NCBI RefSeq assembly: GCF_003439125.1
Contig: NZ_QSUU01000007.1
Location: 26,110 to 90,109, forward strand
Direction: 5' to 3'
Source of the DNA: Collinsella sp. OM04-5
GTDB taxonomy: Bacteria > Actinomycetota > Coriobacteriia > Coriobacteriales > Coriobacteriaceae
DNA length: 64,000 bases
Positions 47,124 to 56,997 of the stretch are shown piece after piece. The notes beneath the pieces are model-generated. The model ran no database searches and was not told the origin of the DNA. It was given only the letters and a program-made list of their open reading frames with translations. The position numbers were made by a program, and so were the translations under genes. How positions within the stretch are numbered: position 1 is the first letter of the stretch; every line of letters begins with the position of its first letter.

Positions 47124-47167
47124 GCAAATAGTACGGTTTACTGGTCTATCTGGCCCCTAGCACTTCC

Positions 47168-47208
47168 AAAAAGCCGCCCGTGGGCGCTGTGCTCACGGGC
47201 GGTTTTTA
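47168..47208. terminator. Bidirectional terminator between hydrolase and DUF362 genes
   Basis: AAAAAGCCGCCCGTG pairs with CACGGGCGGTTTTT, with A-run and T-run on the two sides. It serves the convergent genes. Confidence 0.85.
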
Positions 47209-47254
47209 CTAACGTTGCGCTACAAAAGCGCTTGATATGTCCAATAGCTAGGCG

Positions 47255-48460
47255 CTATTTGACCTCGATGAGCTCGTACTTGCTCGTGCCCAGGCCGATC
47301 TTCTCGGCATGCGCGATGCACGCGCGCCAGTCGGTGTCGGGATGCGTGATGCAGAAGGGATCCTTGGCCTGCTCGCCCTCCAGATGCTCGTGATTATGCT
47401 CCATCTTGGCCGCGCTGTCGGTAAGCTCGGTGTTAGGCAGCAGCTCGGACGCCAGGACGGCGTCGGCGCAGGCCTGGTCGATGGCGACCGGGTCGAAGCT
47501 CGCGAACATGCCGATGTCGTTGACGATGGGCGTGTCATTCTCGGGATGGCAGTCGCAGTTGGGGCTGATGTCCATGGCGAGCGAGATGTGGAAGCTCGGG
47601 CGGCCGTCGACGATGGCCTTGGTGTACTCAGCGATCTTGTAGTTGAGTACGTCGGCCGCGGCATCATAGTCGGGCTTGATGCAGTCCTGGTTGCACGCCG
47701 CAATGCAGCGTCCGCAGCCCACGCAGCGATCGCGGTCGATGGCAGCCACGTGAACCGTGCGAGTGCTGCCGTTGGCAAGCTCGCGCTCACGCGTACCGTC
47801 AAACGTGATGGCGCTGTGCGCGCATATCTTCTCGCAGGCACGGCAGCCAACGCAGTTGGTGGTATCGACGCTCGGCTTGCCAGCGGCGTGCTGCTCCATC
47901 TTGCCGGCACGGCTACCGCCGCCCATACCCAGGTTCTTCATGGCACCGCCAAAGCCGGCCTGCTCATGGCCCTTAAAGTGGGTGAGGCTAATCACGATGT
48001 CGGCATCCATGAGTGCCTGGCCGATCTTTGCCTCGCGCACGTACTCGCCGCCCTCGACCGGGACGAGCGCCTCGTCGGTGCCCTTGAGGCCGTCGGCGAT
48101 GATGATCTGGCAGCCCGTGGCGTACGGGGTAAAGCCGTTCTGGTAGGCGGTGTCGATGTGCTCGAGCGCATTTTTGCGGCTACCCACATAGAGCGTGTTG
48201 CAGTCGGTGAGGAAGGGCTTGCCGCCCAGCTCCTTCACGACATCCGCGACGGCGCGGGCGTAGTTGGGGCGCAAAAAGCTCAGGTTGCCCAGCTCGCCAA
48301 AGTGAATCTTAATGGCGACGAACTTGTTCTCAAAGTCGATCTGCTCAATACCGGCGCGACGGATGAGGCGCTTGAGCTTGTCGAGTTGGCTCTCGCGAGC
48401 ATGCGTGCGCAGGTTGGTGAAGTACACCTTTGCCGGTGCTGCGGGTGCGGTTGCGGTCAT
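47255..48460 (-). CDS. DUF362 protein with two [4Fe-4S] clusters
   Basis: 401 residues. A DUF362 domain (about 40-320) is interrupted at about 190-265 by a ferredoxin insert with CVGCRACEKIC and CVGCGRCIAAC, each completed to a CxxCxxCxxxC set. DUF362 ferredoxin proteins are widespread in anaerobes and presumed redox enzymes or electron carriers; no reaction is established. The start ATG lies close to GGGGATAG. It is monocistronic. Confidence 0.85.
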   Translation of the reverse strand: MTATAPAAPAKVYFTNLRTHARESQLDKLKRLIRRAGIEQIDFENKFVAIKIHFGELGNLSFLRPNYARAVADVVKELGGKPFLTDCNTLYVGSRKNALEHIDTAYQNGFTPYATGCQIIIADGLKGTDEALVPVEGGEYVREAKIGQALMDADIVISLTHFKGHEQAGFGGAMKNLGMGGGSRAGKMEQHAAGKPSVDTTNCVGCRACEKICAHSAITFDGTRERELANGSTRTVHVAAIDRDRCVGCGRCIAACNQDCIKPDYDAAADVLNYKIAEYTKAIVDGRPSFHISLAMDISPNCDCHPENDTPIVNDIGMFASFDPVAIDQACADAVLASELLPNTELTDSAAKMEHNHEHLEGEQAKDPFCITHPDTDWRACIAHAEKIGLGTSKYELIEVK

Positions 48461-48553
48461 AGATCTATCCCCTCGGTCTATATGGCGTTACAGACATAGA
48501 GGATGGTACCCGTTAAAGCGGGGTCGAAGTCAAGCACAACACCGAGTCGTTAG

Positions 48554-48662
48554 GCACTCATTGGGGACAGACTTAAATGAGTGCTTGCCGCCCGGCCAGC
48601 GAGCCGGCGATCCGGCAAAGACTGTCCCCAACGACTAGTCGTTTAAGAACGTCCCCAATGAC
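48554..48662. repeat. Compound GGGGAC palindrome
   Basis: ACTCATTGGGGACAGACTTA at the left is answered by GACTGTCCCCAACGACTAG and then GAACGTCCCCAATGACTA. An inner TTGCCG...CGGCAA pair is also present. It is a mosaic of the units seen at 22993 and 52157, abutting the stop of the FtsX-type gene. Confidence 0.65.
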
Positions 48663-51328
48663 TACTCCTGCACCTTGAGGGCTTCGGCCAGGCTGACGCG
48701 CTTGATAGAGCGCGTGTGCAGCAGCGCCACGACCAGGTAGGTCGCAAAGCCGATGCCGATGCATGCAGCCATGGACCAAGCGGGCACGTAGATCTCGATA
48801 TTGCCGTTGTAGGCGAGCAGCATCGAGCGGAAGATGGCCGTGAGCGAGCCAATAATGACCGGCAGGCTCAGCACGAGCGACGCCGCCACGCACAGCGTGA
48901 TCGAGCGGATGTACAGATGCGAAATCTCGCTATCGCGATAGCCAAAGACTTTCATGTAGCTGATCGAACGGGCGCTGTGGTCGATCACCGCCTTGGTCAG
49001 CAGGTACATAAACAGCAGGAAGATAAACACCGCGAGCCCGACCATCATGCCGATCATTTTGCTCATCATGCCGATGAACTGGTCACCCACGGCGCGCATG
49101 TCGTCGGGCGTGGTGTCACCGGCAAAGTAACGAGCATCGAGGTCGAGCTTCTCGTCGCTCACATAGCCGTTAAAGTAGGCGGCGTCGTTGCCGAACAGCT
49201 CGTTAAAGTCATCGATGCTCATATAGATATTCATGTCCGACTTTGAACCCCAGATGCAGTCCTTACCCGCGTACTCAAGAGAATAATCCCGAGCCTCGTA
49301 CTTGTCGCGAAGCTCGACCTTCTGGCCCTCGCTCCAGCCAAACTTATCGAGCAGACCGCCGCCAAAGACGACGCGCCCGTCGCCGACGTTGAGGTCTTTC
49401 CAATAGCGCGAATGAGATGAAATGCCGTAGACAGAGATGGCCTCTGTGCCGTTTCCCTCGCCGCGGTCGTATTGCAGCTGGTAAACGGCATATTTCTCGG
49501 CCTGCGCGATTGCGCCCGCGCCGTTGTCGGTCGTGTTGATCGGGTGAATGTCGTCGTTGTCGGTGTCGATCTTAGAGGCCTTGTCGATCAGGTCGATGGC
49601 CTCATCGCGGTCGCAGCCGAGGGCATCGGCAAGGTCATCGAGGCGCGCATAAAGCGCATCTTTCTTGTCCTGGACCTTGGCGAGCGCGTCCTGCGCCGCG
49701 GCCAGGCTCTCGGCAGACGGAGATGCGGTCGCGGCATCGGCTGCCGTCTGCGCCGCATCGGCCGCGTCGTCAAGCTCGTCATCGGCATCCTGGGCGGCGG
49801 AGAGCAGCGCGCCGTCAATCGACTGCAAGCGCTCGAGCGCCGCCCACTGCCCGCGCTCCTCGGCAGTACCCTCAAGCTCTAGCGGAGCCTTGAGCGTGTA
49901 CTGGTGCTCGGCGACCAGGCTTGTCTCCAGGTTGTCCGCATAGTGCGTCATCGTGGGCAGGATCGCCAGGCCAAAGAGCAGCAGCAGCGAGGCAAACGCA
50001 ATGCCCACGAAGAGCGTGGCGAAGTTGCCCAGGTTGCGCAGGAAGATGCGCAGGCGAAAGCGCGAGACAAAGCCCATGCGCTCCGGCAGCTGCAGGCCGC
50101 GCTTGGTGCCCGATTTGCCGCTCGCCTCGTGACGAAGGAACTGCAACGGCGTCTTGCCCATCTTGCGAAGCAGGCCCACCAGCGTGATGAGGATGAGCGC
50201 GGCAGCGGGAACCACGGCGCACTTCACAAAAATCTCCCAGCTCCAGTACACCTGGAAGGGAGGCAGGCTGTACGAACCGTAATAGAGGCCGCGCATGGGC
50301 TCGGTAAAGAACGCGACGCCGAGCGCGGTGCCCAAAAGCGCCGCGACCACGCCCACGATGGCGGGAAGTGCCAGGTAGTGCAGCACGATCTCGCGGCGGC
50401 GATAGCCGCTGGCGAGCAGCGTGCCAATGATGGCGCTCTCCTCCTCGATGGTGGCGTCGGTAAGGACCACAAAGACGAACGCCATGATCACGATGATAAT
50501 GTTGAGCAGCGTCATCCACATCATGGAGTCGCCGTCTACGTCGTCGCGCGCGTAGCCAATACCCTGGTTGGAATCGGCGTCGATCAGATCGTCCACGCGC
50601 GCATCGGCATCGGTCAGCGCCTCGACCATATCCTGCTCCGCATCGATGCGATTCGCGGTGGGGAGGTCGCGGTCGTTAAAGGTAAAGGAGTACGTGTAGG
50701 CAGGCGCGCCGCCGGCATCCTCGAGCGCGGCAAAGCCGGCGTCGGTGACCTCGGCCACACCATAGGTGATGGTGTTCACCGTAAAGTCCGAATTGTTGAG
50801 GAACAGCGCCTGGCTATCGGGCTGGGTCATGATGCCGCAGATGGTGTAGGTGCGGCCCTCAAGCTCAACCTTATCGCCCACGACAAGGTCGTTGTTGGTG
50901 GCAAAAACGCGGTCGATAGCCACCTCATCGTCCGTCTTGGGCTGCTTGCCTTCGCAGTAGGACGCGATATCGACCTTGGTGCGGTGCGCATAGGTGCGCA
51001 ACGTGCGCTTGGTGCCGTCGTCGCCGGCGGTCTTTTTGATGATGGCGTCGATGGAGAAATTCTTGTAGAGCGTGACGCCGCCGACGTCGTCGGCTGCATC
51101 CTCGGCTGCCTTGAGCTGGTCGTCGGTAGCCTCGAAGGAGGTAGTCACGCGGCCGTCCTCAATCGTGTACGCATCGCGCATGTCGTCGATAAGGCAACCG
51201 ATGGAATGCGCCGCGAGCAAAAAGCCCGAGGTGAGAGCGATGCTCCCGCACATAAGCAAAAAGATGCCCAGGTACTTGCCGATATTGCGGCGCAGCTCGC
51301 GCGGGAGTCGCTTTGCGAGAGGTGTCAT
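48662..51328 (-). CDS. ABC transporter permease, FtsX/MacB type
   Basis: About 888 residues. An N-terminal membrane segment (GIFLLMCGSIALTSGFLLAA), a large extracellular domain, and three further segments near 275-390 form one FtsX unit. A second extracellular domain with a helical Asp/Ala-rich stretch (about 500-570) and a last set of three segments form another. These permeases export or sense peptides and lipoproteins without moving substrate through a classic pore. The ATP-binding gene lies 8 bases upstream, so the two form one transporter. Confidence 0.88.
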   Translation of the reverse strand: MTPLAKRLPRELRRNIGKYLGIFLLMCGSIALTSGFLLAAHSIGCLIDDMRDAYTIEDGRVTTSFEATDDQLKAAEDAADDVGGVTLYKNFSIDAIIKKTAGDDGTKRTLRTYAHRTKVDIASYCEGKQPKTDDEVAIDRVFATNNDLVVGDKVELEGRTYTICGIMTQPDSQALFLNNSDFTVNTITYGVAEVTDAGFAALEDAGGAPAYTYSFTFNDRDLPTANRIDAEQDMVEALTDADARVDDLIDADSNQGIGYARDDVDGDSMMWMTLLNIIIVIMAFVFVVLTDATIEEESAIIGTLLASGYRRREIVLHYLALPAIVGVVAALLGTALGVAFFTEPMRGLYYGSYSLPPFQVYWSWEIFVKCAVVPAAALILITLVGLLRKMGKTPLQFLRHEASGKSGTKRGLQLPERMGFVSRFRLRIFLRNLGNFATLFVGIAFASLLLLFGLAILPTMTHYADNLETSLVAEHQYTLKAPLELEGTAEERGQWAALERLQSIDGALLSAAQDADDELDDAADAAQTAADAATASPSAESLAAAQDALAKVQDKKDALYARLDDLADALGCDRDEAIDLIDKASKIDTDNDDIHPINTTDNGAGAIAQAEKYAVYQLQYDRGEGNGTEAISVYGISSHSRYWKDLNVGDGRVVFGGGLLDKFGWSEGQKVELRDKYEARDYSLEYAGKDCIWGSKSDMNIYMSIDDFNELFGNDAAYFNGYVSDEKLDLDARYFAGDTTPDDMRAVGDQFIGMMSKMIGMMVGLAVFIFLLFMYLLTKAVIDHSARSISYMKVFGYRDSEISHLYIRSITLCVAASLVLSLPVIIGSLTAIFRSMLLAYNGNIEIYVPAWSMAACIGIGFATYLVVALLHTRSIKRVSLAEALKVQE

Positions 51329-51336
51329 GGCATCGC

Positions 51337-52050
51337 CTACCAATCGAGCTCGGCGGCCGCAACGGGCGACTCGTTGAGCTCATCCTCGACGATGCGGCCG
51401 TCGCGCAGGCGCAGCACGCGGTTGGCCATGCGGGCGATGGCGGCGTTGTGGGTGACGATGATGATGGTGCAGCCGTAGGTGCGGTTAACATCCTCCATGA
51501 GCTGCAAGATTTCCTTGGATGTCTTGTAGTCGAGCGCGCCGGTGGGCTCGTCGCACAGCAGCAAGCCCGGGTTTTTGACGAGTGCGCGGCCGATGGCGCA
51601 ACGCTGCTGTTGGCCGCCCGAGACCTGGCGCGGGAACTTGTTGCGGTGCTCGTAGAGGCCCAGCGAACGCAGCAGGTCGTCGACATTGAGCGGGTTTTTG
51701 GACAGGTGCGCCGTGACCTCGATGTTTTCCTTGATGGTAAGGTCGGGCACCAGGTTGTAGAACTGGAAGACAAAACCCAGCTCGCGACGTCGGTACTCGC
51801 CCAGATCGGCGGGCTTGAGCACCGTAAGGTCGCAGCCGTCCACCATGATGGAACCACCGTCGGCATCCTCCAGGCCGCCGATCAGGTTGAGAAAGGTCGA
51901 CTTGCCCGAGCCCGAGGGCCCCAGCATGACGCAGATCTCGCCGCGGTTGATGGACGTGTCGATGCCATCGAGTACCGTCAGGCGCGCATCACCGTCGCCG
52001 TAGTGTTTCCTGAGCCCGCTGACCTGGACATAGGCTTGCTTTGTCGCCAT
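51337..52050 (-). CDS. ABC transporter ATP-binding protein, LolD/MacB type
   Basis: 237 residues. Walker [11 protein letters not shown]-loop FVFQFYNL, signature [15 protein letters not shown], Walker [13 protein letters not shown] and H-loop VTHN. It drives the adjacent FtsX-type permease. The start ATG follows GGGGGATAGC. Confidence 0.93.
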   Translation of the reverse strand: MATKQAYVQVSGLRKHYGDGDARLTVLDGIDTSINRGEICVMLGPSGSGKSTFLNLIGGLEDADGGSIMVDGCDLTVLKPADLGEYRRRELGFVFQFYNLVPDLTIKENIEVTAHLSKNPLNVDDLLRSLGLYEHRNKFPRQVSGGQQQRCAIGRALVKNPGLLLCDEPTGALDYKTSKEILQLMEDVNRTYGCTIIIVTHNAAIARMANRVLRLRDGRIVEDELNESPVAAAELDW

Positions 52051-52138
52051 GCTATCCCCCGTTGTTAGCCTTCAGCTACTTTTCTAGGCTAATAGTAAAC
52101 CCAGGTGAACTATTTTTAAGCGACAGGCGCGATTTTTT

Positions 52139-52324
52139 CCAAACCAGTCATTGGGTACTCATTGGGGACAGACTTAAATGACTGAAACCACTCATTTAAG
52201 TCTGTCCCCAATGAGTGGTCGTCGTTTAAGAACGTCCCCAATGACTAGGTGAAAAGGAGTGTCCCCATCTGCCGGCAGAAAAGGAACGTCCCCAAGTGAC
52301 GGGTTCCCAAGTGACGGGTTGTGG
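52139..52324. repeat. Perfect 25-bp palindrome and GTCCCC repeats between two ABC operons
   Basis: ACTCATTGGGGACAGACTTA... (52157-52181) pairs perfectly with 52192-52216. It is followed by GTTTAAGAACGTCCCCAATG, CTGCCGGCAGAAAAGGAACG and a doubled AAGTGACGGGTT. The last units also occur near 18655-18705. No gene is seen in 52051-52324. Confidence 0.8.
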
Positions 52325-53530
52325 TTAGGCGCGGGATTTGTTGTAGGCGAGGGCTAGGCCTACGGCGGCGATGGCCGCGGCAAAGAGCACCGTGACGCCC
52401 AGGTCGCAGGCGATGTCGCCCAACACAGCAGACGTCAGGTCCGAGGCAAGCGCCTTGCCGATCGCATCGTTCACCCAATACGTCGGCACAAAGTGCGCCG
52501 CCGTCTGCACGGCCGGACCCATCAGCGACAATGGCATCCAGGCGCCGCCCAAAAACGTCATGAGCAAGCCGAGCAAGTTGCCCACACCGTTGAGCAACTC
52601 CTCGCGAGCGCCCAGGCTCGACAGCGTAAAGCCAACGGCCAGCGGCGTGCACGCCAGGGCAAACGTTGCCGCCAGCGCCAGGCACACGCGACCCACGCCG
52701 ACCTCGGCAACCGCGCTGGCAAAGCCCACGACGCCCATCATGCTCGATACGAGCCAGATGCAGACGGTGAGCACGGCGGCGGCCGCGAACACAGCGAGCG
52801 AACGCTGGCGCTCAGAGACCGGGCTGGCATCCATGCGGCGCACGCGCTCGGGCTCGTTCATGCCCGAAAACACCAGTCCCACCGACACGATGACCGACGA
52901 GATGATCGCGTACGCGCCAAAGTTGAAGTACGACTCGAGCGTGATAGCAGCAGTCGAGTCGACCTTGACCTGCTCGATCTGGACCTCCGCGCGCTTTGCG
53001 GCCGCGTGCTCGGCGGCCCTTGCGACGTCACCGTTGGAGGCAGCGGGTTCAAGCGCCGCCGCAGCGCCCGCGAGCGAGATCCAGCGCGAGGCCTCGGCGG
53101 ACGAAAGCGCCGCCGCCATGGTGCCGGAACCGTAGGTCACATCGAGCTTGGGCAAGCCCTCCCCCGCACGAGCGGCCGCAACAAGATCGTCCTCAAACCC
53201 CTCCGGGATAAAGAACACGCAGTCGGCGCTGCCTTTGGCGCTGTTGCTCTTGGAGAGCGCGTCAGCAAGGTCGTATGTGTCTTCGCCGACGCCCGTGACC
53301 AGGTCAAAGCGTGAGCCCAGGTGCTTGGTAAGCGCCCGCGAAAGGTCGCTATCGTCGCGGTCGACCACGATCACGTTGGTGTCGTAGGGCTTGTACTCGG
53401 TAAGCCGCGACGAGTTCCAGCTCACCGAAGCCGCGATGAATACGCCCATGAGCGAGATGAACACCGTATAGATGAGCAGGTAGAACGGGTGCGCCAGCGC
53501 CATGCGAAGCGCGGTCTTAAAGGTGCTCAT
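52325..53530 (-). CDS. ABC-2 type permease subunit 1
   Basis: 401 residues. One N-terminal membrane segment (FYLLIYTVFISLMGVFIAAS), a large extracellular domain (about 45-210), and five segments in the C-terminal half match the YhgE/ABC2_membrane_3 layout. It overlaps the second permease gene by 14 bases. With the ATPase gene at 54714 these form a three-gene exporter operon, probably for drugs, peptides or lipids. GGAAGGAG precedes the ATG. Confidence 0.85.
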   Translation of the reverse strand: MSTFKTALRMALAHPFYLLIYTVFISLMGVFIAASVSWNSSRLTEYKPYDTNVIVVDRDDSDLSRALTKHLGSRFDLVTGVGEDTYDLADALSKSNSAKGSADCVFFIPEGFEDDLVAAARAGEGLPKLDVTYGSGTMAAALSSAEASRWISLAGAAAALEPAASNGDVARAAEHAAAKRAEVQIEQVKVDSTAAITLESYFNFGAYAIISSVIVSVGLVFSGMNEPERVRRMDASPVSERQRSLAVFAAAAVLTVCIWLVSSMMGVVGFASAVAEVGVGRVCLALAATFALACTPLAVGFTLSSLGAREELLNGVGNLLGLLMTFLGGAWMPLSLMGPAVQTAAHFVPTYWVNDAIGKALASDLTSAVLGDIACDLGVTVLFAAAIAAVGLALAYNKSRA

Positions 53531-54704
53531 AGCGGCTCCTTCCAAAGATCAGCGTAGCGGCGGCGACAAACACCAGGGCCATCAGGACGAGCGCGCCGGC
53601 GCGAACAGCGAAGGGCCCCAGGTCCTCAAAGAAATACAGGCGATTGAACATGTCGCAGATGAGCTTGACGGGGTTGAGCCAGCACTCGACCGGACAAGCG
53701 CGGGCGACGTCGTCGGCAAGCGCCATCGCCGGCTCGCCGTAGAGGCCGGCGAACAGGGCGCACGTGGTGGCAAAGCCCGTGAGGATGCCCGACTTGGATG
53801 CCTTGCCGCCCTTAACGGGAAGCGTGCCCACAAAAAGCCCCAGGCCCGTGGCGGCAAGCGCGGATGCAGCCCCGCCCAGCAGGCACAACCCCTCGCGCCC
53901 GCCAAAGTCGACGCCCACGACCAGGCGCACGTAGCCGATCGCAACCGCCATCGATGCAAAGGAAACCAGCCACGAGCCGACAAAAATGCCGGCCAGCGAC
54001 GCCGTCTTGGAAAGACCGCCCACGCAGCGGCGCGCGCCGAGGCCGGACAGATTGGGCTGCAAATCGACGACGCTCAAGGCGGCAAACTCGGCAGACATCA
54101 TCGCGACCAGGCCAAAAAGCGCGTAATAGTAGATGACCGTGCCATCGGGCGTGGCACGAGTCAGGCTCACGCGGCGGGTTCCGCCCTCGAGCGACAGGGC
54201 GCGCGCAACCGCCGCCGGATCGGCGAGCGCCGCCGGGTTGTCCTGGGCAATCTGGGACATGAGCTCGGCATTTTGCGTATACGAGCTTGCCACCGTTTCA
54301 AGGATGCTGCGGTCGGTAAGCACCGACGAGGCGCGCGAGCTGTCGTAACTCGATAGCAGCGTGAGCCTGGGCGTGCCCGCGGCATCAACCGTATAGATGC
54401 CCGCGACCTCGCCGGCCTTGAGCGCTTTGCGCGCGGCAGCCAAGTCTTCGTACTCGCTCACATCGAGCAGCTGGTCGTCGCCTGCCTTGGCAAGCGAAGC
54501 TGCCACATCCTTAAAGGTCGAGGCATCCCAGGCCTCGTCCGCCACGACGGCAACCGGCACCGGGTCGACCGTGCCGTCGGAGCTGAGGTTCGCAAACATA
54601 AACATGAACATCGTGGAAAGCGCGATAGGAAAGAGAGCGCCCCAGACCCACGTGCTCGGCCGGCGCAGCAGCGTCTTGACCGTGGTGATGATGGTGTTGA
54701 ACAT
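53517..54704 (-). CDS. ABC-2 type permease subunit 2
   Basis: 395 residues with the same layout as its neighbour: a membrane segment at about 17-40, an extracellular domain to about 190, then five or six segments. The two are probably a heterodimer derived from a duplication. It lies 9 bases after the ATPase gene. Confidence 0.85.
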   Translation of the reverse strand: MFNTIITTVKTLLRRPSTWVWGALFPIALSTMFMFMFANLSSDGTVDPVPVAVVADEAWDASTFKDVAASLAKAGDDQLLDVSEYEDLAAARKALKAGEVAGIYTVDAAGTPRLTLLSSYDSSRASSVLTDRSILETVASSYTQNAELMSQIAQDNPAALADPAAVARALSLEGGTRRVSLTRATPDGTVIYYYALFGLVAMMSAEFAALSVVDLQPNLSGLGARRCVGGLSKTASLAGIFVGSWLVSFASMAVAIGYVRLVVGVDFGGREGLCLLGGAASALAATGLGLFVGTLPVKGGKASKSGILTGFATTCALFAGLYGEPAMALADDVARACPVECWLNPVKLICDMFNRLYFFEDLGPFAVRAGALVLMALVFVAAATLIFGRSRYEHL

Positions 54705-54713
54705 GGCCGCCCC

Positions 54714-55652
54714 CTAGTCGCGCAGCTCGCGGCCGGTGATCTCGAGGAACACGTCGTTGAGGGTCGGCGGTTCGGAATAGATGCGGCCGAGCGGCACGTC
54801 ATGCGAGCGCAGCGCATCGAGAATGTCCGTCAGGTTGTGCGGGCTCGCTTCGCACGAAAACGTGAGCTGTCCCGCCGTTGCCGAAAGGTCCAGAACGTGC
54901 GGCAGGCTTGCGACGGCACCGAGCGCCGCACTCGGAACCTCGCCGACCTCGATTACAATCTTCTCGCCCATCTGAATCATGCGCTTGAGCTCGTCGTTAG
55001 TGCCCTGCGCCAGCACGCGGCCGCCGTCCATGATCATAATGCGGCTGCAGATCTGCTCGACTTCCTCCATGTAATGGCTGGTATACACCACCGTGGCGCC
55101 CTCGTCGCGCAGGCGGCAGATGCCCTCCAGGATGGCGTTGCGGCTTTGCGGGTCGACCGCCACCGTGGGTTCGTCAAAAAAGATGAGCTCGGGCTTGTGC
55201 GCGATGCCGCAGGCAATGTTGAGACGACGCGTCAGGCCGCCCGAGAGCTTGCCGGGGCGGAACTTGGTAAAGTCGCCCAGGCCGACAAAGTCGATCGCCT
55301 CGTCCACCAGCGCGCGGCGGCGCTTGCGGTCGTTGACGTAGAGACTGCAGAAATAGTCGATGTTCTCGCGCACGGTGAGCTCGTCGAACACCGCCACCTG
55401 CTGCGGCACCACACCGATGCGGCGCTTGAGGTCGTAGCGGGCGGGCGTCATGCGCTCGCCGAACAGCTCGATGGTGCCCTTGTCGTAGGCGAGCAGCTGC
55501 AGGATGCAGTTGATGGACGTGGTCTTGCCCGAGCCGTTGGGGCCCAGCAGGCCAAAAATCTCGCCGGGGGCGATGTTCAGGTTAAAGTGGTCGAGCGCAA
55601 TAAGATCGTCGTAGCGCTTGACGAGGTTTTCGACGTGGACGATGTCTGTCAT
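54714..55652 (-). CDS. ABC transporter ATP-binding protein for ABC-2 exporter
   Basis: 312 residues. Walker A GPNGSGKTT, Q-loop VVPQQVAVF, signature LSGGLTRRLNIACG (Leu where LSGGQ usually has Gln), Walker B LIFFDEPTVAVD, H-loop TSHYMEEVE, and a C-terminal accessory domain (about 230-312). It powers the two permeases downstream. The divergent two-component system 200 bases away probably controls this operon, as is common for antimicrobial-responsive exporters. Confidence 0.92.
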   Translation of the reverse strand: MTDIVHVENLVKRYDDLIALDHFNLNIAPGEIFGLLGPNGSGKTTSINCILQLLAYDKGTIELFGERMTPARYDLKRRIGVVPQQVAVFDELTVRENIDYFCSLYVNDRKRRRALVDEAIDFVGLGDFTKFRPGKLSGGLTRRLNIACGIAHKPELIFFDEPTVAVDPQSRNAILEGICRLRDEGATVVYTSHYMEEVEQICSRIMIMDGGRVLAQGTNDELKRMIQMGEKIVIEVGEVPSAALGAVASLPHVLDLSATAGQLTFSCEASPHNLTDILDALRSHDVPLGRIYSEPPTLNDVFLEITGRELRD

Positions 55653-55851
55653 GAGGCGGCCCTTCTGTTGGTCGTGGCCCGGTACGATTGCATCATCGCA
55701 GGAGCGGGCGGCGCGCACCAGTGAGCTTTGTCACGAGTGCGGAGGTCTTGGTCGTACGGCCTGCCGACGCCCCCGCTTTGCCGCGCGGGAGAAATGTCAC
55801 GGTTGCGCAGGCGGCCCCTCCACCACGCACGGCATCGCGTACAATACCCGT

Positions 55852-56997
55852 ATGAACAGGCTTTTCGACAAATCGATTGTGCTGGCGTGCTGCATCGCAG
55901 CCGCCACAGGCCTTGCTGTGGACGCTCGCTTAGTCGCGGCGTTTTGCCTGGGCGTTATTGCCACCTCACTGGCCGAGGTCGCACAGGGAAATCGCGCCCG
56001 CCGTGCGAGCGAGGCCGTGAGCTACGCTTACATCATCGCGGCTGTCTTCGTGCCGCCGTTTATGCCGTTTGCGCCTCTCGCCCTCTATGACATCGCGCGG
56101 CGCGTGCGCCGTGAGCACGCCTGGATCGCGCTGGGCATTGGCGTCGTCTTTGTCTTTGCGCTCGTCGCGGACCTTCGCACCGACGCGCTCACCGCCCGAA
56201 CGCTCCTGCTGACCGCCATCCTTTCGGTTGCCGCCACCTTGCTATCGCTACGTACCGCCCAGTTAGAGCGCGAGCAGCAGCGCATGCGCCGTACCCGAGA
56301 CGAGCTGCAGGAACGAGCCCTCGCGCTCGAGGCGCGCAACCGCGACCTTGCCGACCGCCAGGACTACGAAGTCGAGCTCGCGACGCTCGCCGAACGCGCC
56401 CGCATCGCGCGCGAGATCCACGATAATGTCGGGCACCAGCTCACGCGTGCCTCGCTGCAGACCGAGGCCCTGCGCGTCGTGCACGCCGACGAGCCCGGCG
56501 TCGCCGCCGATTTCGCCGACGTCAAACGCACGGTTGACGAGGCGCTCCAGCTCGTACGTGCCAGCGTCCATGCGCTCAACGACAACGCCGTCGACCTTTC
56601 CGTGCAGCTCGAACGCATTGTTGAAGGCGTGCGCTCGGACGGCGGCCCGCAGATTGAGCTTGAAGTTATGGCCGAGCATGCGCCCGCAAATGTCGCCAAC
56701 TGCTTTGCGGCGGTCCTGCGCGAAGCGCTCTCCAACACCATGCGCCACGCTTGCGCCCATGCTGTCACCATACGGTGCATGGAGCATCCGTCGTTTTACC
56801 AGCTCATCGTTACCGACGATGGCGTGGGCGGGGTTCAAGCAAGCGGCCGCGGCGCCGCGGAGGGCATGGGGCTCGCCTCCATGCGCGAGCGCATCGAGGC
56901 GCTTGGCGGCACCTTCACCGCCGGCCCGCTTGCCGGCGCCGGCGGCTGGCGCGTGTTTGCCACCGTTCCCAAACAGCAAGGAGATGAGGACCGATGA
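55852..56997 (+). CDS. NarL-family sensor histidine kinase
   Basis: 381 residues. Four or five membrane segments (to about residue 135) are followed by a coiled coil, a HisKA_3 dimerisation helix with the phosphorylated His190 (REIHDNVGHQL), and a HATPase domain with DDGVGG and GMGLASMRERI. TACAAT ends only seven bases before the ATG and there is no ribosome binding site, so the transcript may be leaderless. Its stop overlaps the start of the response regulator gene (ATGA). Confidence 0.9.
   Translation: MNRLFDKSIVLACCIAAATGLAVDARLVAAFCLGVIATSLAEVAQGNRARRASEAVSYAYIIAAVFVPPFMPFAPLALYDIARRVRREHAWIALGIGVVFVFALVADLRTDALTARTLLLTAILSVAATLLSLRTAQLEREQQRMRRTRDELQERALALEARNRDLADRQDYEVELATLAERARIAREIHDNVGHQLTRASLQTEALRVVHADEPGVAADFADVKRTVDEALQLVRASVHALNDNAVDLSVQLERIVEGVRSDGGPQIELEVMAEHAPANVANCFAAVLREALSNTMRHACAHAVTIRCMEHPSFYQLIVTDDGVGGVQASGRGAAEGMGLASMRERIEALGGTFTAGPLAGAGGWRVFATVPKQQGDEDR

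Noticed and set aside
47255..48460. Simple ferredoxin
   Set aside because: The two cluster motifs are an insert in a much larger DUF362 domain.
49904..51478. 524-codon plus-strand frame
   Set aside because: Antisense to the FtsX-type permease; no ribosome binding site or motif.
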